Shown here one piece after another: positions 6,691-13,943 of a stretch of 16,946 nucleotides of DNA; position 1 is the first letter of the stretch; every line of letters starts with the position of its first letter. Position numbers and translations under genes: made by a program. Under the pieces are notes generated by a model. That model was not told where the DNA came from. It ran no database searches and was given only the letters and a program-made list of their open reading frames with translations. The DNA is from Akkermansia muciniphila (GTDB lineage Bacteria > Pseudomonadota > Gammaproteobacteria > Burkholderiales > Burkholderiaceae_C): NCBI GenBank assembly GCA_943327015.2, contig CALPVM020000012.1, positions 1-16,946 of the forward strand, in the 5' to 3' direction.

Positions 6691-7341
6691 TTATCGAGAC
6701 GGTTGCTCCTGCAACCACTGCTCTAATTCTGCACCCAGCTTTTCAACTACCACCGTTAACGCATGCACACCGCCCGCAGCATCAGGGCTTGTGCTGGGAT
6801 GCTGCACTATAAAACTGCGCTGCGCCTGCAGACGCGCTCCTTGGGTATGCGACTCTGACAAGGTGGCACGCATTTTTAACAAGCCAGAACTTTTGTCTGG
6901 TGTTTCAAAAACCTGACTAAATTCTTCTAGCTGCAAATGCAAGGTAAGCACATTCTTACCCAGTTGCAAATTGTCTTGCGGGTTTATCAGACTGCGGTTT
7001 TGCCCGAGTTGGTATCGGAGCTTCTGGTCAATAAGTTCGGCAACTGGCATACTCCAACGCGCCTGTGCGTAAGCCTTTGGTTGTTGGGCATCTTTGTATT
7101 GCAAGCGGTAATAAACAGAGGAGCTATCCAATGCCCGCGTGGTTTGCACTGGCGGCAATGCCAACGCATTGAATGGGGCTATGCGCGTTTGCGGCTTGCT
7201 TTCTAAGGGGCCGGGGCCAAAGTCATAGACCACTACATTGGGCAAACTACGCCTGGCACAACCCATGATGCTAATACTGGCAAACGCCAAAGTGGCTACA
7301 ACCAACACCGTGCCAGCACGAAAAGCCCCATTTTTACGCAT
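6691..7341 (-). CDS. ABC-transport auxiliary lipoprotein, PqiC/DUF330-like
   Basis: Predicted 216-aa outer-membrane lipoprotein, last gene of an MCE lipid-transport operon. Start: ATG at 7341 has AGGAG 5 nt upstream; longer frames from ATG 7356 or TTG 7377 lack such a site and would add residues before the signal peptide. Residues 1-28 are a lipoprotein signal with Cys28 in SIMGC (Met at -2 is slightly off consensus). Next comes VVVYDFGP (about 35-42), the first strand of the PqiC/ABC_trans_aux fold, and the Q-x-R-I-A-P-F-N-A-L lead (about 50-59) typical of these proteins. PqiC-like lipoproteins join the outer membrane end of MCE tunnels. It follows mlaD by 43 nt and is convergent with corA, the two stops 14 nt apart. 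Confidence 0.82.
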   Translation of the reverse strand: MRKNGAFRAGTVLVVATLAFASISIMGCARRSLPNVVVYDFGPGPLESKPQTRIAPFNALALPPVQTTRALDSSSVYYRLQYKDAQQPKAYAQARWSMPVAELIDQKLRYQLGQNRSLINPQDNLQLGKNVLTLHLQLEEFSQVFETPDKSSGLLKMRATLSESHTQGARLQAQRSFIVQHPSTSPDAAGGVHALTVVVEKLGAELEQWLQEQPSR

Positions 7342-7384
7342 AAAAACTCCTGACATTTTTAGAATGCTATGTTGCAACTACACA

Positions 7385-8338
7385 TTAAGGCTTAAACCCC
7401 TCTTCACCTGGACCCGGGGCTTGTGCATCTTTGCCCCATAGCAAGAGCTGCGGAGTTTCAGACACCTCATCGGCAATTTTGCTGAGTTGCCTGACCGCAT
7501 AAACGCTGTTTTCAGCGCTACGGTTGATTTGGGGCATCAAGTTGGCATGCACGGATTGTGCGGTAAATTGCATGACATCGGCACTTTGCTCCAATTTTTC
7601 TAATGTTCCACCAGGCTCGCTGATGCGACTGGCAACCGCCTCCAGACTCTCTGATAATTTTTCAGAACTAGCCTGTATGCTTTTAAGCGTAGCCTCGGTT
7701 TGCGCTGCCATACGGGGCAAACTTAATTGCTCGGCTCTGGTTTGTTGCGCCAAAACGGCATCTACCTGTAATGCCAGCTGACTAATGCTAGCTGCCGCTT
7801 GCCCCAACTCATGTATGCTGCCTATAAGAATTTTTTGGTTGTCTGCGTGCAGCAATTTGTTCATGTTTTGAGTGATGAGGTCGACCTTTTCCATTAAATT
7901 GCCACCCTGTTCCGTCAGGCGCGACACCAAACCGGAGCGCAATGGAATGCGAGGCAAAGCATCGCCCTCGGCCTCAAGCATTGGACTGGTTTCGACATCG
8001 TCATCCAACTGGATAAATGCCAAGCCCGTAACCCCCTGGAAACCTAGAGAAGCAAAGGTAGTAGTGCTTACGGGTGTATTTTTGTCTACTGATATTTGTA
8101 TTCGAATCTGCCCCCTGGCATTGGGATCAAGTTCAATGGTCTGCACACGCCCCACCATAACGCCTTTGTAGCGTACCCCGGCCTGGAGTTGCAAACCACT
8201 GACCGCTTCACGGCTGACCAACTCAAACGCCTGTTGTTGGGTTTTATCGCGGGTGAGCCACATCACCATAACAATTAACAGTGCTGTAACCCCCAGCACA
8301 AAAGCACCTGCAGCTAAAGCATGTGACTTATTTTCCAT
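7385..8338 (-). CDS. mlaD: MlaD-family MCE-domain protein
   Basis: Inner-membrane-anchored, periplasmic substrate-binding subunit of an MCE lipid ABC transporter. The 317 aa comprise one N-terminal membrane helix (about 8-28), a single MCE domain (about 36-112) with the hallmark G-V-R-Y-K-G-V-M-V-G-R-V (54-65) and Q-G-V-T-G-L (101-106), and then ~200 residues predicted mainly helical and rich in Gln, Ala, Leu and Ser. E. coli MlaD is about 183 aa, so this is the long form with an extended helical tail that could form a tunnel or reach toward the outer membrane. AAGGAG lies 8 nt before the ATG and overlaps the end of mlaF (5 nt gap), showing operon organisation. Confidence 0.92.
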   Translation of the reverse strand: MENKSHALAAGAFVLGVTALLIVMVMWLTRDKTQQQAFELVSREAVSGLQLQAGVRYKGVMVGRVQTIELDPNARGQIRIQISVDKNTPVSTTTFASLGFQGVTGLAFIQLDDDVETSPMLEAEGDALPRIPLRSGLVSRLTEQGGNLMEKVDLITQNMNKLLHADNQKILIGSIHELGQAAASISQLALQVDAVLAQQTRAEQLSLPRMAAQTEATLKSIQASSEKLSESLEAVASRISEPGGTLEKLEQSADVMQFTAQSVHANLMPQINRSAENSVYAVRQLSKIADEVSETPQLLLWGKDAQAPGPGEEGFKP

Positions 8339-8343
8339 CTTCC

Positions 8344-9153
8344 TTACTCCTTTTGTGCATTGCCGGCATCGTGCAGTAACTGCATGGCACGTCTTCCGCG
8401 CCCGCCTAAAAAATAATGGCGTATAAATGGATGGTCAAACGCCAACACCTCAGGTATAGGCGCATTGATGATGACACGCTTTTCGGCCACTACAGCAATG
8501 CGGGTGCTGAGCTCAAACAGAGTGTCTAAATCGTGTGTAACCATCACAACCGTTAGGTCCAACTCTTTATGCAAAGAGCGCAACAACTGACAAAATTCAT
8601 CCGAGCTGTGTGGATCCAGCCCCGCAGTCGGCTCGTCCAGCAGTAACAAAGGCGGATCTAGCACCAATGCCCGCGCCAAGGCCACGCGCTTGATCATGCC
8701 GCCCGACAAATCCGCTGGCATTTTGTTGGCATGCGAGGCATCCAGACCCACCATTTGCAGCTTCACCATGGCAACGTCATGCACCAAATCACGCGGCAAG
8801 GTGCCTAACTCTCGCAAAGCAAAAGCAATGTTCTCCAGTACCGTAAAAGCTGAAAAAAGAGCACCATGCTGAAACAGCATGCCCACCCGGCTAGCAGCAC
8901 CTGCGCGTGCCAACTCCATGGCGGGTCGCCCCAGTACGGTCACGCTACCCTGTGTTGGCCGGGCAAGCCCCAGTATTTGCCGCAACAGTACTGTTTTTCC
9001 GGTGCCAGAGCCGCCCACAATTGAGAGTAATTCACCCTGAGCAACCGTCAAATCGAGGTCTTTATGGATCAGGGTTGTCACGCCATCCTGGGTAAAAGAC
9101 GATGTGATTTTTTCTATGTTCACCACTGCCGGCGGCTGAGCTACCCCGGTCAT
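8344..9153 (-). CDS. mlaF: MCE lipid transporter ATP-binding subunit (MlaF-like)
   Basis: Cytoplasmic ATPase that powers phospholipid movement through the MlaE-type permease. At 269 aa it has every ABC element: Walker A GGSGTGKT (47-54), Q-loop Gln95, signature LSGGMIKR (149-156; the M-x-K-R variant is usual in MCE ATPases), Walker B LLLLDEP (169-175, catalytic Glu174), D-loop and switch His207. The C-terminus (about 235-269) extends past the core and ends in an Arg-rich stretch; such tails contact the neighbouring subunit in MlaF. The ATG overlaps the TGA of mlaE (ATGA), so translation is coupled. Confidence 0.95.
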   Translation of the reverse strand: MTGVAQPPAVVNIEKITSSFTQDGVTTLIHKDLDLTVAQGELLSIVGGSGTGKTVLLRQILGLARPTQGSVTVLGRPAMELARAGAASRVGMLFQHGALFSAFTVLENIAFALRELGTLPRDLVHDVAMVKLQMVGLDASHANKMPADLSGGMIKRVALARALVLDPPLLLLDEPTAGLDPHSSDEFCQLLRSLHKELDLTVVMVTHDLDTLFELSTRIAVVAEKRVIINAPIPEVLAFDHPFIRHYFLGGRGRRAMQLLHDAGNAQKE

Positions 9154-10277
9154 ATGCCGATGCCTTTGTACAAAATAGCAAAAACCGCATTCACTAAAAT
9201 GACCATCGTGATTGCCACCACCACCGAGGCCGTTGTCCCCTCACCCAAACTTTGGGTGTTGGGTTTAACCCGTAACCCGTAATGGCAGCCAATAAGGGCA
9301 ATTAGCAACCCGAACACCGCTGATTTTGAGGTTGCAAGCCATAAATTTGAAACTTTAACGGCATTGGGTAGTGCACTAAAAAAATAAGAGGGCGACAAGC
9401 CCATAGCAATATCGGCTGCCAGCATACCCCCCAATAAGGCAGCTATGGTGGTCCAAATGGAAATCAAGGGCATCGCGATTGTCATGGCAATGGCGCGTGG
9501 CATGACCAAACGGTAGCCTTTTGGGATTCCCATAACCCGCATAGCATCCGTTTCTTCGGTAACGCGCATCACGCCCAACTGCGCTGTAATGGCGGAACCA
9601 GAACGCCCGGCAATCAAAATAGCCGCCAACACGGGCCCCAATTCACGAATAATTGCAATGCCCAAAATATTGACGATCAAAGCATTGGCTCCCAGCTGTC
9701 GCAATTGCTGCGCCATGAGGTAGGCCAATACCACGCCAATTAAAAAACCAACCAGTGCCGTAATCGGTAAAGCCGTAGCACCAATGCGGTACATATGCCC
9801 CGAAATATCCCGCCATGGGCCAGAAAGCGGATGGCGCAACAGCCGCCACACATCCAGCAACAACTGCCCCAGCAGACGCACACCGTCTACCAGATGGGCG
9901 CACATGGAAATAACGCGATGCCCCAAGGTATAGACCCACGCATTCCAACCGAGTTGGCGGGTACCGGGTGCAGCAACACTAAAACGTGCCACCCTATCCA
10001 GCATAGAACGCTGCACAGGATCCACGCATATCTTTGCAGGCCAGACGCGCCCCCAGCTATTCCATAGCAGTTGTGCACCGGTATGGTCTAGCCGCTTGAG
10101 TTGCGTTAAATCCCACTCTTGATCTTTATCATGACCAACGGGTGAATTCAGTATCTGCCTGATTTTGCTCCAGTGTAATGGTTGCGCCAGCTGTGGCGCA
10201 GTCCAAACGCCATGCAAACGCAAGCGCTTACCTTGTGCTGTGACCTCTGGCTCTATGCGTGGAGAACTATCGTCCAA
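9150..10277 (-). CDS. mlaE: MlaE-family permease with N-terminal STAS-like domain
   Basis: Inner-membrane permease of an MCE lipid ABC transporter, 375 aa against about 260 for E. coli MlaE. The extra N-terminal ~105 residues look like a STAS domain: beta strand KRLRLHGVW (17-25) and W-D-L-T-Q-L-K-R-L-D-H-T-G-A (55-68), matching the MlaB pattern of a D-L-S strand and a D-x-x-G turn. The MlaB regulator therefore seems fused to the permease. The MlaE domain (about 120-375) has about five spans, the GFLIGVVLAY helix (177-186) and the coupling region AGRSGSAITAQLG (223-235) followed by V-T-E-E-T-D-A-M (239-246). The start is a TTG with AAAGGG 9 nt upstream; no ATG precedes the STAS region. First gene of the operon; no convincing promoter box was seen ahead of it. 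Confidence 0.9.
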   Translation of the reverse strand: MDDSSPRIEPEVTAQGKRLRLHGVWTAPQLAQPLHWSKIRQILNSPVGHDKDQEWDLTQLKRLDHTGAQLLWNSWGRVWPAKICVDPVQRSMLDRVARFSVAAPGTRQLGWNAWVYTLGHRVISMCAHLVDGVRLLGQLLLDVWRLLRHPLSGPWRDISGHMYRIGATALPITALVGFLIGVVLAYLMAQQLRQLGANALIVNILGIAIIRELGPVLAAILIAGRSGSAITAQLGVMRVTEETDAMRVMGIPKGYRLVMPRAIAMTIAMPLISIWTTIAALLGGMLAADIAMGLSPSYFFSALPNAVKVSNLWLATSKSAVFGLLIALIGCHYGLRVKPNTQSLGEGTTASVVVAITMVILVNAVFAILYKGIGI

Positions 10278-10349
10278 TGGGTCTAACCCTTTAATTGAAA
10301 GTTGGATATAAACTGCAGATACGGCTACTTTTAATCAAAAACAGTTTAC

Positions 10350-10378
10350 TTTATTGTAAAAAACACAGGGTTTATACT
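10350..10378 (+). promoter_or_regulatory. Sigma-70-like promoter for the second small RNA candidate
   Basis: A good -10 box TATACT (10373-10378) and a weak -35 box TTTATT (10350-10355) are 17 nt apart on the plus strand, predicting a start near 10385. The A/T-rich stretch 10320-10380 probably also holds the mlaE promoter on the other strand, but no minus-strand boxes stood out. Confidence 0.45.
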
Positions 10379-10384
10379 AATGCA

Positions 10385-10529
10385 AGTTACCTACCCAGAC
10401 GCTATATTCACCCTACTTTCGGTAAGGCTCTAGAAAATGGGCTCCGAGGAGACGGCTAACTAGAAACAATAATCTTCTGCACTCCTTGATGCAGTACTTA
10501 AAAGCACCGCTAATACCGGTGCTTTTTTT
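10385..10529 (+). ncRNA. Candidate ~145-nt small RNA with CUCCUU loop, between mlaE and mrdA
   Basis: Inferred from a plus-strand promoter and terminator enclosing structured sequence with no credible reading frame; not recognised as a named RNA. In order: a small hairpin from CCUAC (10412-10416) and GGUAAGG (10421-10427) with one bulge; paired arms UCUAG (10429-10433) and CUAGA (10460-10464) enclosing GAGGAG; a hairpin CUGCA/UGCAG (10477-10481 and 10490-10494) with the 8-nt loop CUCCUUGA; and the terminator hairpin. CUCCUU is the exact complement of the consensus ribosome-binding site AAGGAG and copies the 16S rRNA anti-Shine-Dalgarno. No plus-strand gene lies downstream, so it is not a leader. 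Alternatives are an mrdA/mlaE regulatory region on the minus strand or a chance arrangement. Confidence 0.5.
10500..10529 (+). terminator. Intrinsic terminator (plus strand; partly bidirectional) after mrdA
   Basis: AAAAGCACCG (10500-10509) and CGGTGCTTTT (10517-10526) form a 10-bp stem with loop CTAATAC, followed by a T-run ending at 10529. In the plus direction this is a strong terminator. On the minus strand it begins at the mrdA stop codon and is followed by only four T, so it may also end the mre-mrd transcript less efficiently. Confidence 0.85.
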
Positions 10530-12498
10530 ATGGCACGGTGGATGGTGCGGGGTTGGACTGTGGTGGCCAAGGCATGTCAGCAGCCAATCTGGGTTTGCCA
10601 ATCGGTGCACCCGCTTGGCCTTTGCTGACAGCCGCCAAGTCTTCTTCAGATGGGTATTGCCCCATCAGCCAATAGTCAAAAGTGCGCCGCGCAATCGGTG
10701 CGGCTGCAGCCGAACCAAAGCCAGCATTCTCTACAATCACCGCCAGTGCAATTTGAGGGTCTTCTGCGGGAGCAAAGGCAATATACAAGGAGTGATCGCG
10801 TTGGTGCTCTTCCATGTTGGCTGCATTGTATTTTTCACGCTGCCCCATTGAGACAGCCTGGGCAGTACCGGTTTTACCGCCACTGGTGTAACCTGCTCCG
10901 GCAAACACACGGGTCGATGTACCCTCTTTGGTTACACCCACCATGGCACGCAAAATGATGTCAACATTCTCAGGCTTGTAACCCAAATCTACTGGCGGCT
11001 CTGGCACTATAGAGGCTTTCACATGGCTTGTAGAATCTTGAATGGCCGTGACCAACTGCGGGTTGTGTTTAATGCCTTTGTTAACCAAGGTCGATGTAGC
11101 CTGCGCTAATTGCAGCATAGTAAAGCTGTTGTAACCCTGGCCAATTCCCAAAGATATGGTTTCACCCGCATACCATTTTTTTTGTTCCGGCCGTTTGTAA
11201 TAGTTGCGCTTCCACTCCTGGCTGGGCAGGATGCCACGCACTTCGCCCCGGATGTCAACCCCTGTAAATTGCCCAAACCCCAGAGGCTTCATGAAGTCGT
11301 GCATGGCATCTACACCCATTTCGTTGGCCAGTGAGTAAAAGTATGGATTACTGGACTCGACAATCGCACGCCGCATGTCCATGATGCCGCCTTTTTCGTT
11401 CTCCGGGCTACCAAAGCGATGCCCGCCAAACATGTAAAAACCCGGGTCGTTGATCAGCGTGGTGGCTGACCGGGTACCGGTTTCTAATGCTGCCAACGCC
11501 ATAAATGGCTTGTAGGTAGAGCCAGGTGGATAGGTGCCACGCAAAGCGCGGTTGAGCAAGGGTTTATCAATCGACTCATTCAGCATTTGCCAATTGTCTT
11601 TATCGATACCTTCGACAAACAAATTGGAGTCAAAGGTAGGTTTACTAACAAAGGCCAGCACCTGCCCTGTTTTGGGATCTAGCGCTACCAGTGCGCCGCG
11701 GCGGTCGCCGTACATGTCTTCTATCAATTTTTGTAATTTAATATCTATTGACAGCACCACCTTATTGCCTGGCGTTGACGGATTACTCGATAATTTACGA
11801 ATGGCACGCCCGCCAGCAGAGGTTTCCATGCGCTCTACGCCGGTTATGCCGTGCAGATCATTTTCAAAACTCTGCTCTACGCCCAGTTTGCCGATGTACT
11901 CGGTGCCACGGTAGTTGCCTTGTTCGTCTTCTTCTTCAATGCGGGCTTTTTCTGCTTGATTGATACGGCCTATGTAGCCTATGACATGGCTCGCCAACTC
12001 GCCGTACGGATAGCTACGAAACAAACGCGCCTTGATTTCAACCCCAGGAAAACGAAAGCGCTGTGCTGCAAATTTTGCCACTTCGGTGTCGGTCAAACGG
12101 GTGCGAATGGGTACTGACTCGAAACTTTTGGATTCCTCCATCAGTTTTTTAAATCGGCGGCGGTCCCGCGGGGTAATGTCCAACACCTCGGATAAATCTA
12201 CCAAAGTGCGCTCCAGTCCCATTGTTTTGGAAGGGGTGATTTCCAGGGTGTAAGCTGAATAATTACTGGCCAGCACAATCCCGTTACGATCCACAATCAA
12301 ACCCCGATTGGGAACAATGGGCACTATAGAGGTACGATTACTTTCGGCTTGCGCGCGCAGGTCTGCATGTCGAAAAATCTGCAGATATACGAGCCGGCTA
12401 GCCAACAACAAGAAGCACGCTAAAACCACAAGACTCATGACAAATACCCGCAGTCGAAAGCGGGCTAAATCGGCTTCTACATTGCGCAACTCGGTCAT
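10528..12498 (-). CDS. mrdA: Penicillin-binding protein 2, elongasome transpeptidase
   Basis: Inner-membrane class B PBP that cross-links lateral-wall peptidoglycan with RodA and the MreBCD complex. The 656 aa (E. coli PBP2 is 633) have a short cytoplasmic N-terminus, one membrane helix (about 17-38), a pedestal/dimerisation region beginning with the typical NRGLIVDRNG (64-73), and the transpeptidase domain with S327-T-Y-K330, S382-S-N384 and K542-T-G544. The C-terminal ~50 residues after QYPSEEDL are Pro/Ala-rich and likely disordered. It lies 12 nt after mreD and ends directly at a hairpin terminator. rodA, often the next gene in related genomes, is not here. Confidence 0.97.
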   Translation of the reverse strand: MTELRNVEADLARFRLRVFVMSLVVLACFLLLASRLVYLQIFRHADLRAQAESNRTSIVPIVPNRGLIVDRNGIVLASNYSAYTLEITPSKTMGLERTLVDLSEVLDITPRDRRRFKKLMEESKSFESVPIRTRLTDTEVAKFAAQRFRFPGVEIKARLFRSYPYGELASHVIGYIGRINQAEKARIEEEDEQGNYRGTEYIGKLGVEQSFENDLHGITGVERMETSAGGRAIRKLSSNPSTPGNKVVLSIDIKLQKLIEDMYGDRRGALVALDPKTGQVLAFVSKPTFDSNLFVEGIDKDNWQMLNESIDKPLLNRALRGTYPPGSTYKPFMALAALETGTRSATTLINDPGFYMFGGHRFGSPENEKGGIMDMRRAIVESSNPYFYSLANEMGVDAMHDFMKPLGFGQFTGVDIRGEVRGILPSQEWKRNYYKRPEQKKWYAGETISLGIGQGYNSFTMLQLAQATSTLVNKGIKHNPQLVTAIQDSTSHVKASIVPEPPVDLGYKPENVDIILRAMVGVTKEGTSTRVFAGAGYTSGGKTGTAQAVSMGQREKYNAANMEEHQRDHSLYIAFAPAEDPQIALAVIVENAGFGSAAAAPIARRTFDYWLMGQYPSEEDLAAVSKGQAGAPIGKPRLAADMPWPPQSNPAPSTVP

Positions 12499-12510
12499 TG
12501 CAATACGGAA

Positions 12511-13041
12511 TCAGAGCGGGCGATGGGCATCGGGGTCAGGGGCGCGGCGTTGTGGAGACAACAATAAAATGGATGCCACAGGCCAGAGCAACGATTCTAG
12601 AACAGGGGCAATAAAAATGCTCCAGCCTGGAAAATCACCACCGGACAACATCCGCAACACTATTTGAATGCCGTGCGCCAAGGCAAAAAGAGGAAAGACC
12701 TGCAATGCTTGTGAGGGCACCGGAAACCATAACAAGCGCCGGTGGATGGCAATGGCAAGGAAACTCAAAAAGACGTAGGCCAATGCATTTTGCCCTAGCA
12801 AACTGCTTTGGTGCACATCCATCATCAAACCAAATATAAACGCTGCACCAATACTTATGCGAAGCGGCTGGTGCACTGTCCAAAAAACCAGAGTAATGGC
12901 CAGAATATCAGGTACCCACGCAGCACGACCCCACAGCCCCATGTTTTGCACCATGTTAAGCACCATGGATAACAACAAACTAAACCATATGAAGAGGGGA
13001 TTGGCCGGCAATAACAATTGCTGGCCGGGGCGCATAATCAT
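12511..13041 (-). CDS. mreD: Rod shape-determining protein MreD
   Basis: Small polytopic inner-membrane protein (176 aa, normal for the family) that binds MreC in the elongasome. About five or six hydrophobic spans are visible (for example 17-35, 42-57, 62-75, 82-95, 105-125, 140-160). The family signatures P-D-I-L (44-47) and G-L-M-M-D (71-75) are present, and the C-terminus is short and charged. The ATG overlaps the mreC stop (ATGA), so translation is coupled. The reading is M-I-M-R, so the second Met is an alternative start. Confidence 0.93.
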   Translation of the reverse strand: MIMRPGQQLLLPANPLFIWFSLLLSMVLNMVQNMGLWGRAAWVPDILAITLVFWTVHQPLRISIGAAFIFGLMMDVHQSSLLGQNALAYVFLSFLAIAIHRRLLWFPVPSQALQVFPLFALAHGIQIVLRMLSGGDFPGWSIFIAPVLESLLWPVASILLLSPQRRAPDPDAHRPL

Positions 13042-13928
13042 GGTTTTTCCTCTGTAGGCCGGGCTGGAATTTGGTCTTTGATAGGGTCAAGTACCACCAC
13101 GTAACCTGCGCCTGAGACCATGGCCAATGGCACACAATAAATTCGGGCAAAAACAGCATCCACCTGCCGCTCCACTTTTTCAACACGAGCTACAGGCAAG
13201 CCAGGGGGATATACGCCATCCACACCGCTGGTGGTGAGTAAATCGCCCACCTGAACATCCGCGTTGGCCGCCATATAGCGCAACTCCATAGCGTCAGCAT
13301 GGGTAGATGTATCACCAAACGCAACGCCACGCGCGCCGGTTCGCACATTCAACACAGGAATGGCATGGTCGCGGTCGGTAATTAAGGTTACTTCACTTTC
13401 CAACGGGTAGACGCGCGTTACTTGACCCAGTACACCAAACTCATCCAGAACCGGAGAACCTAACGCGATTTGCTGCCTCATACCGCGGTCTATGATGACC
13501 CGTCGGGTGTAGGGGTCGGCTGCGTCGTACAGCACTTGTGCTGCCTTACCTGTGGTTGTTAAGCGTGCGCTGAGAGCCAACAGTTGACGCAGGCGCCGGT
13601 TTTCAAGTTCCAACTCATCTACTTGGGAGGCACGTTGCGCCTGCAACACCAAGGCTTGGCGCGCTTGATCTTCTTTGGTTTGCGCTTGATTGACAGAGTT
13701 AAAGTAACCAGCCATGGACTGCACCAGCACTACAGGGCGCATAGCCAACCATTGCACGGGGTATATGACTGTAGCTATCGCCACACGCAAAGGCTGCATC
13801 ACTCCGAACCGAGCATCAGCCGTCATGAGAAACAACGCCAATGCACTGCAAATGGCTAATTTAGACAGAGCAGAATAGCCCTGTCTAAAAAAAGGGGGCG
13901 GATCTCTGTCTAGCGTACCTAACGGCAT
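13038..13928 (-). CDS. mreC: Rod shape-determining protein MreC
   Basis: Bitopic inner-membrane protein, 296 aa, whose periplasmic part scaffolds the elongasome and activates PBP2. The cytoplasmic N-terminus (1-20) contains D-P-P-P-F-F-R-Q-G, highly characteristic of MreC. One membrane helix (about 22-38) is followed by a coiled coil (about 78-120) rich in Gln, Glu and Arg, and by the two beta-barrel-like domains (about 125-280) with V-I-I-D-R-G, GVLGQV and T-S-G-x-D-G-V-Y-P-P-G-L-P. A short Pro-rich tail (DQIPARPTEEKP) ends it. It lies 15 nt after mreB and overlaps mreD by 4 nt. Confidence 0.97.
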   Translation of the reverse strand: MPLGTLDRDPPPFFRQGYSALSKLAICSALALFLMTADARFGVMQPLRVAIATVIYPVQWLAMRPVVLVQSMAGYFNSVNQAQTKEDQARQALVLQAQRASQVDELELENRRLRQLLALSARLTTTGKAAQVLYDAADPYTRRVIIDRGMRQQIALGSPVLDEFGVLGQVTRVYPLESEVTLITDRDHAIPVLNVRTGARGVAFGDTSTHADAMELRYMAANADVQVGDLLTTSGVDGVYPPGLPVARVEKVERQVDAVFARIYCVPLAMVSGAGYVVVLDPIKDQIPARPTEEKP

Positions 13929-13943
13929 CGCCGCAATTACCCG

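Noticed and set aside
10380..10433. ATG-initiated 17-residue frame on the plus strand
   Set aside because: The ATG lies immediately after the -10 box, before the predicted transcription start, with no ribosome-binding site.
10413..10610. 65-codon minus-strand frame running past the mrdA stop
   Set aside because: Starts out of frame within mrdA. An AAGGAG does lie before a TTG 18 codons from its end, but no protein family or typical peptide feature supports it; the same AAGGAG is the complement of the small RNA loop.
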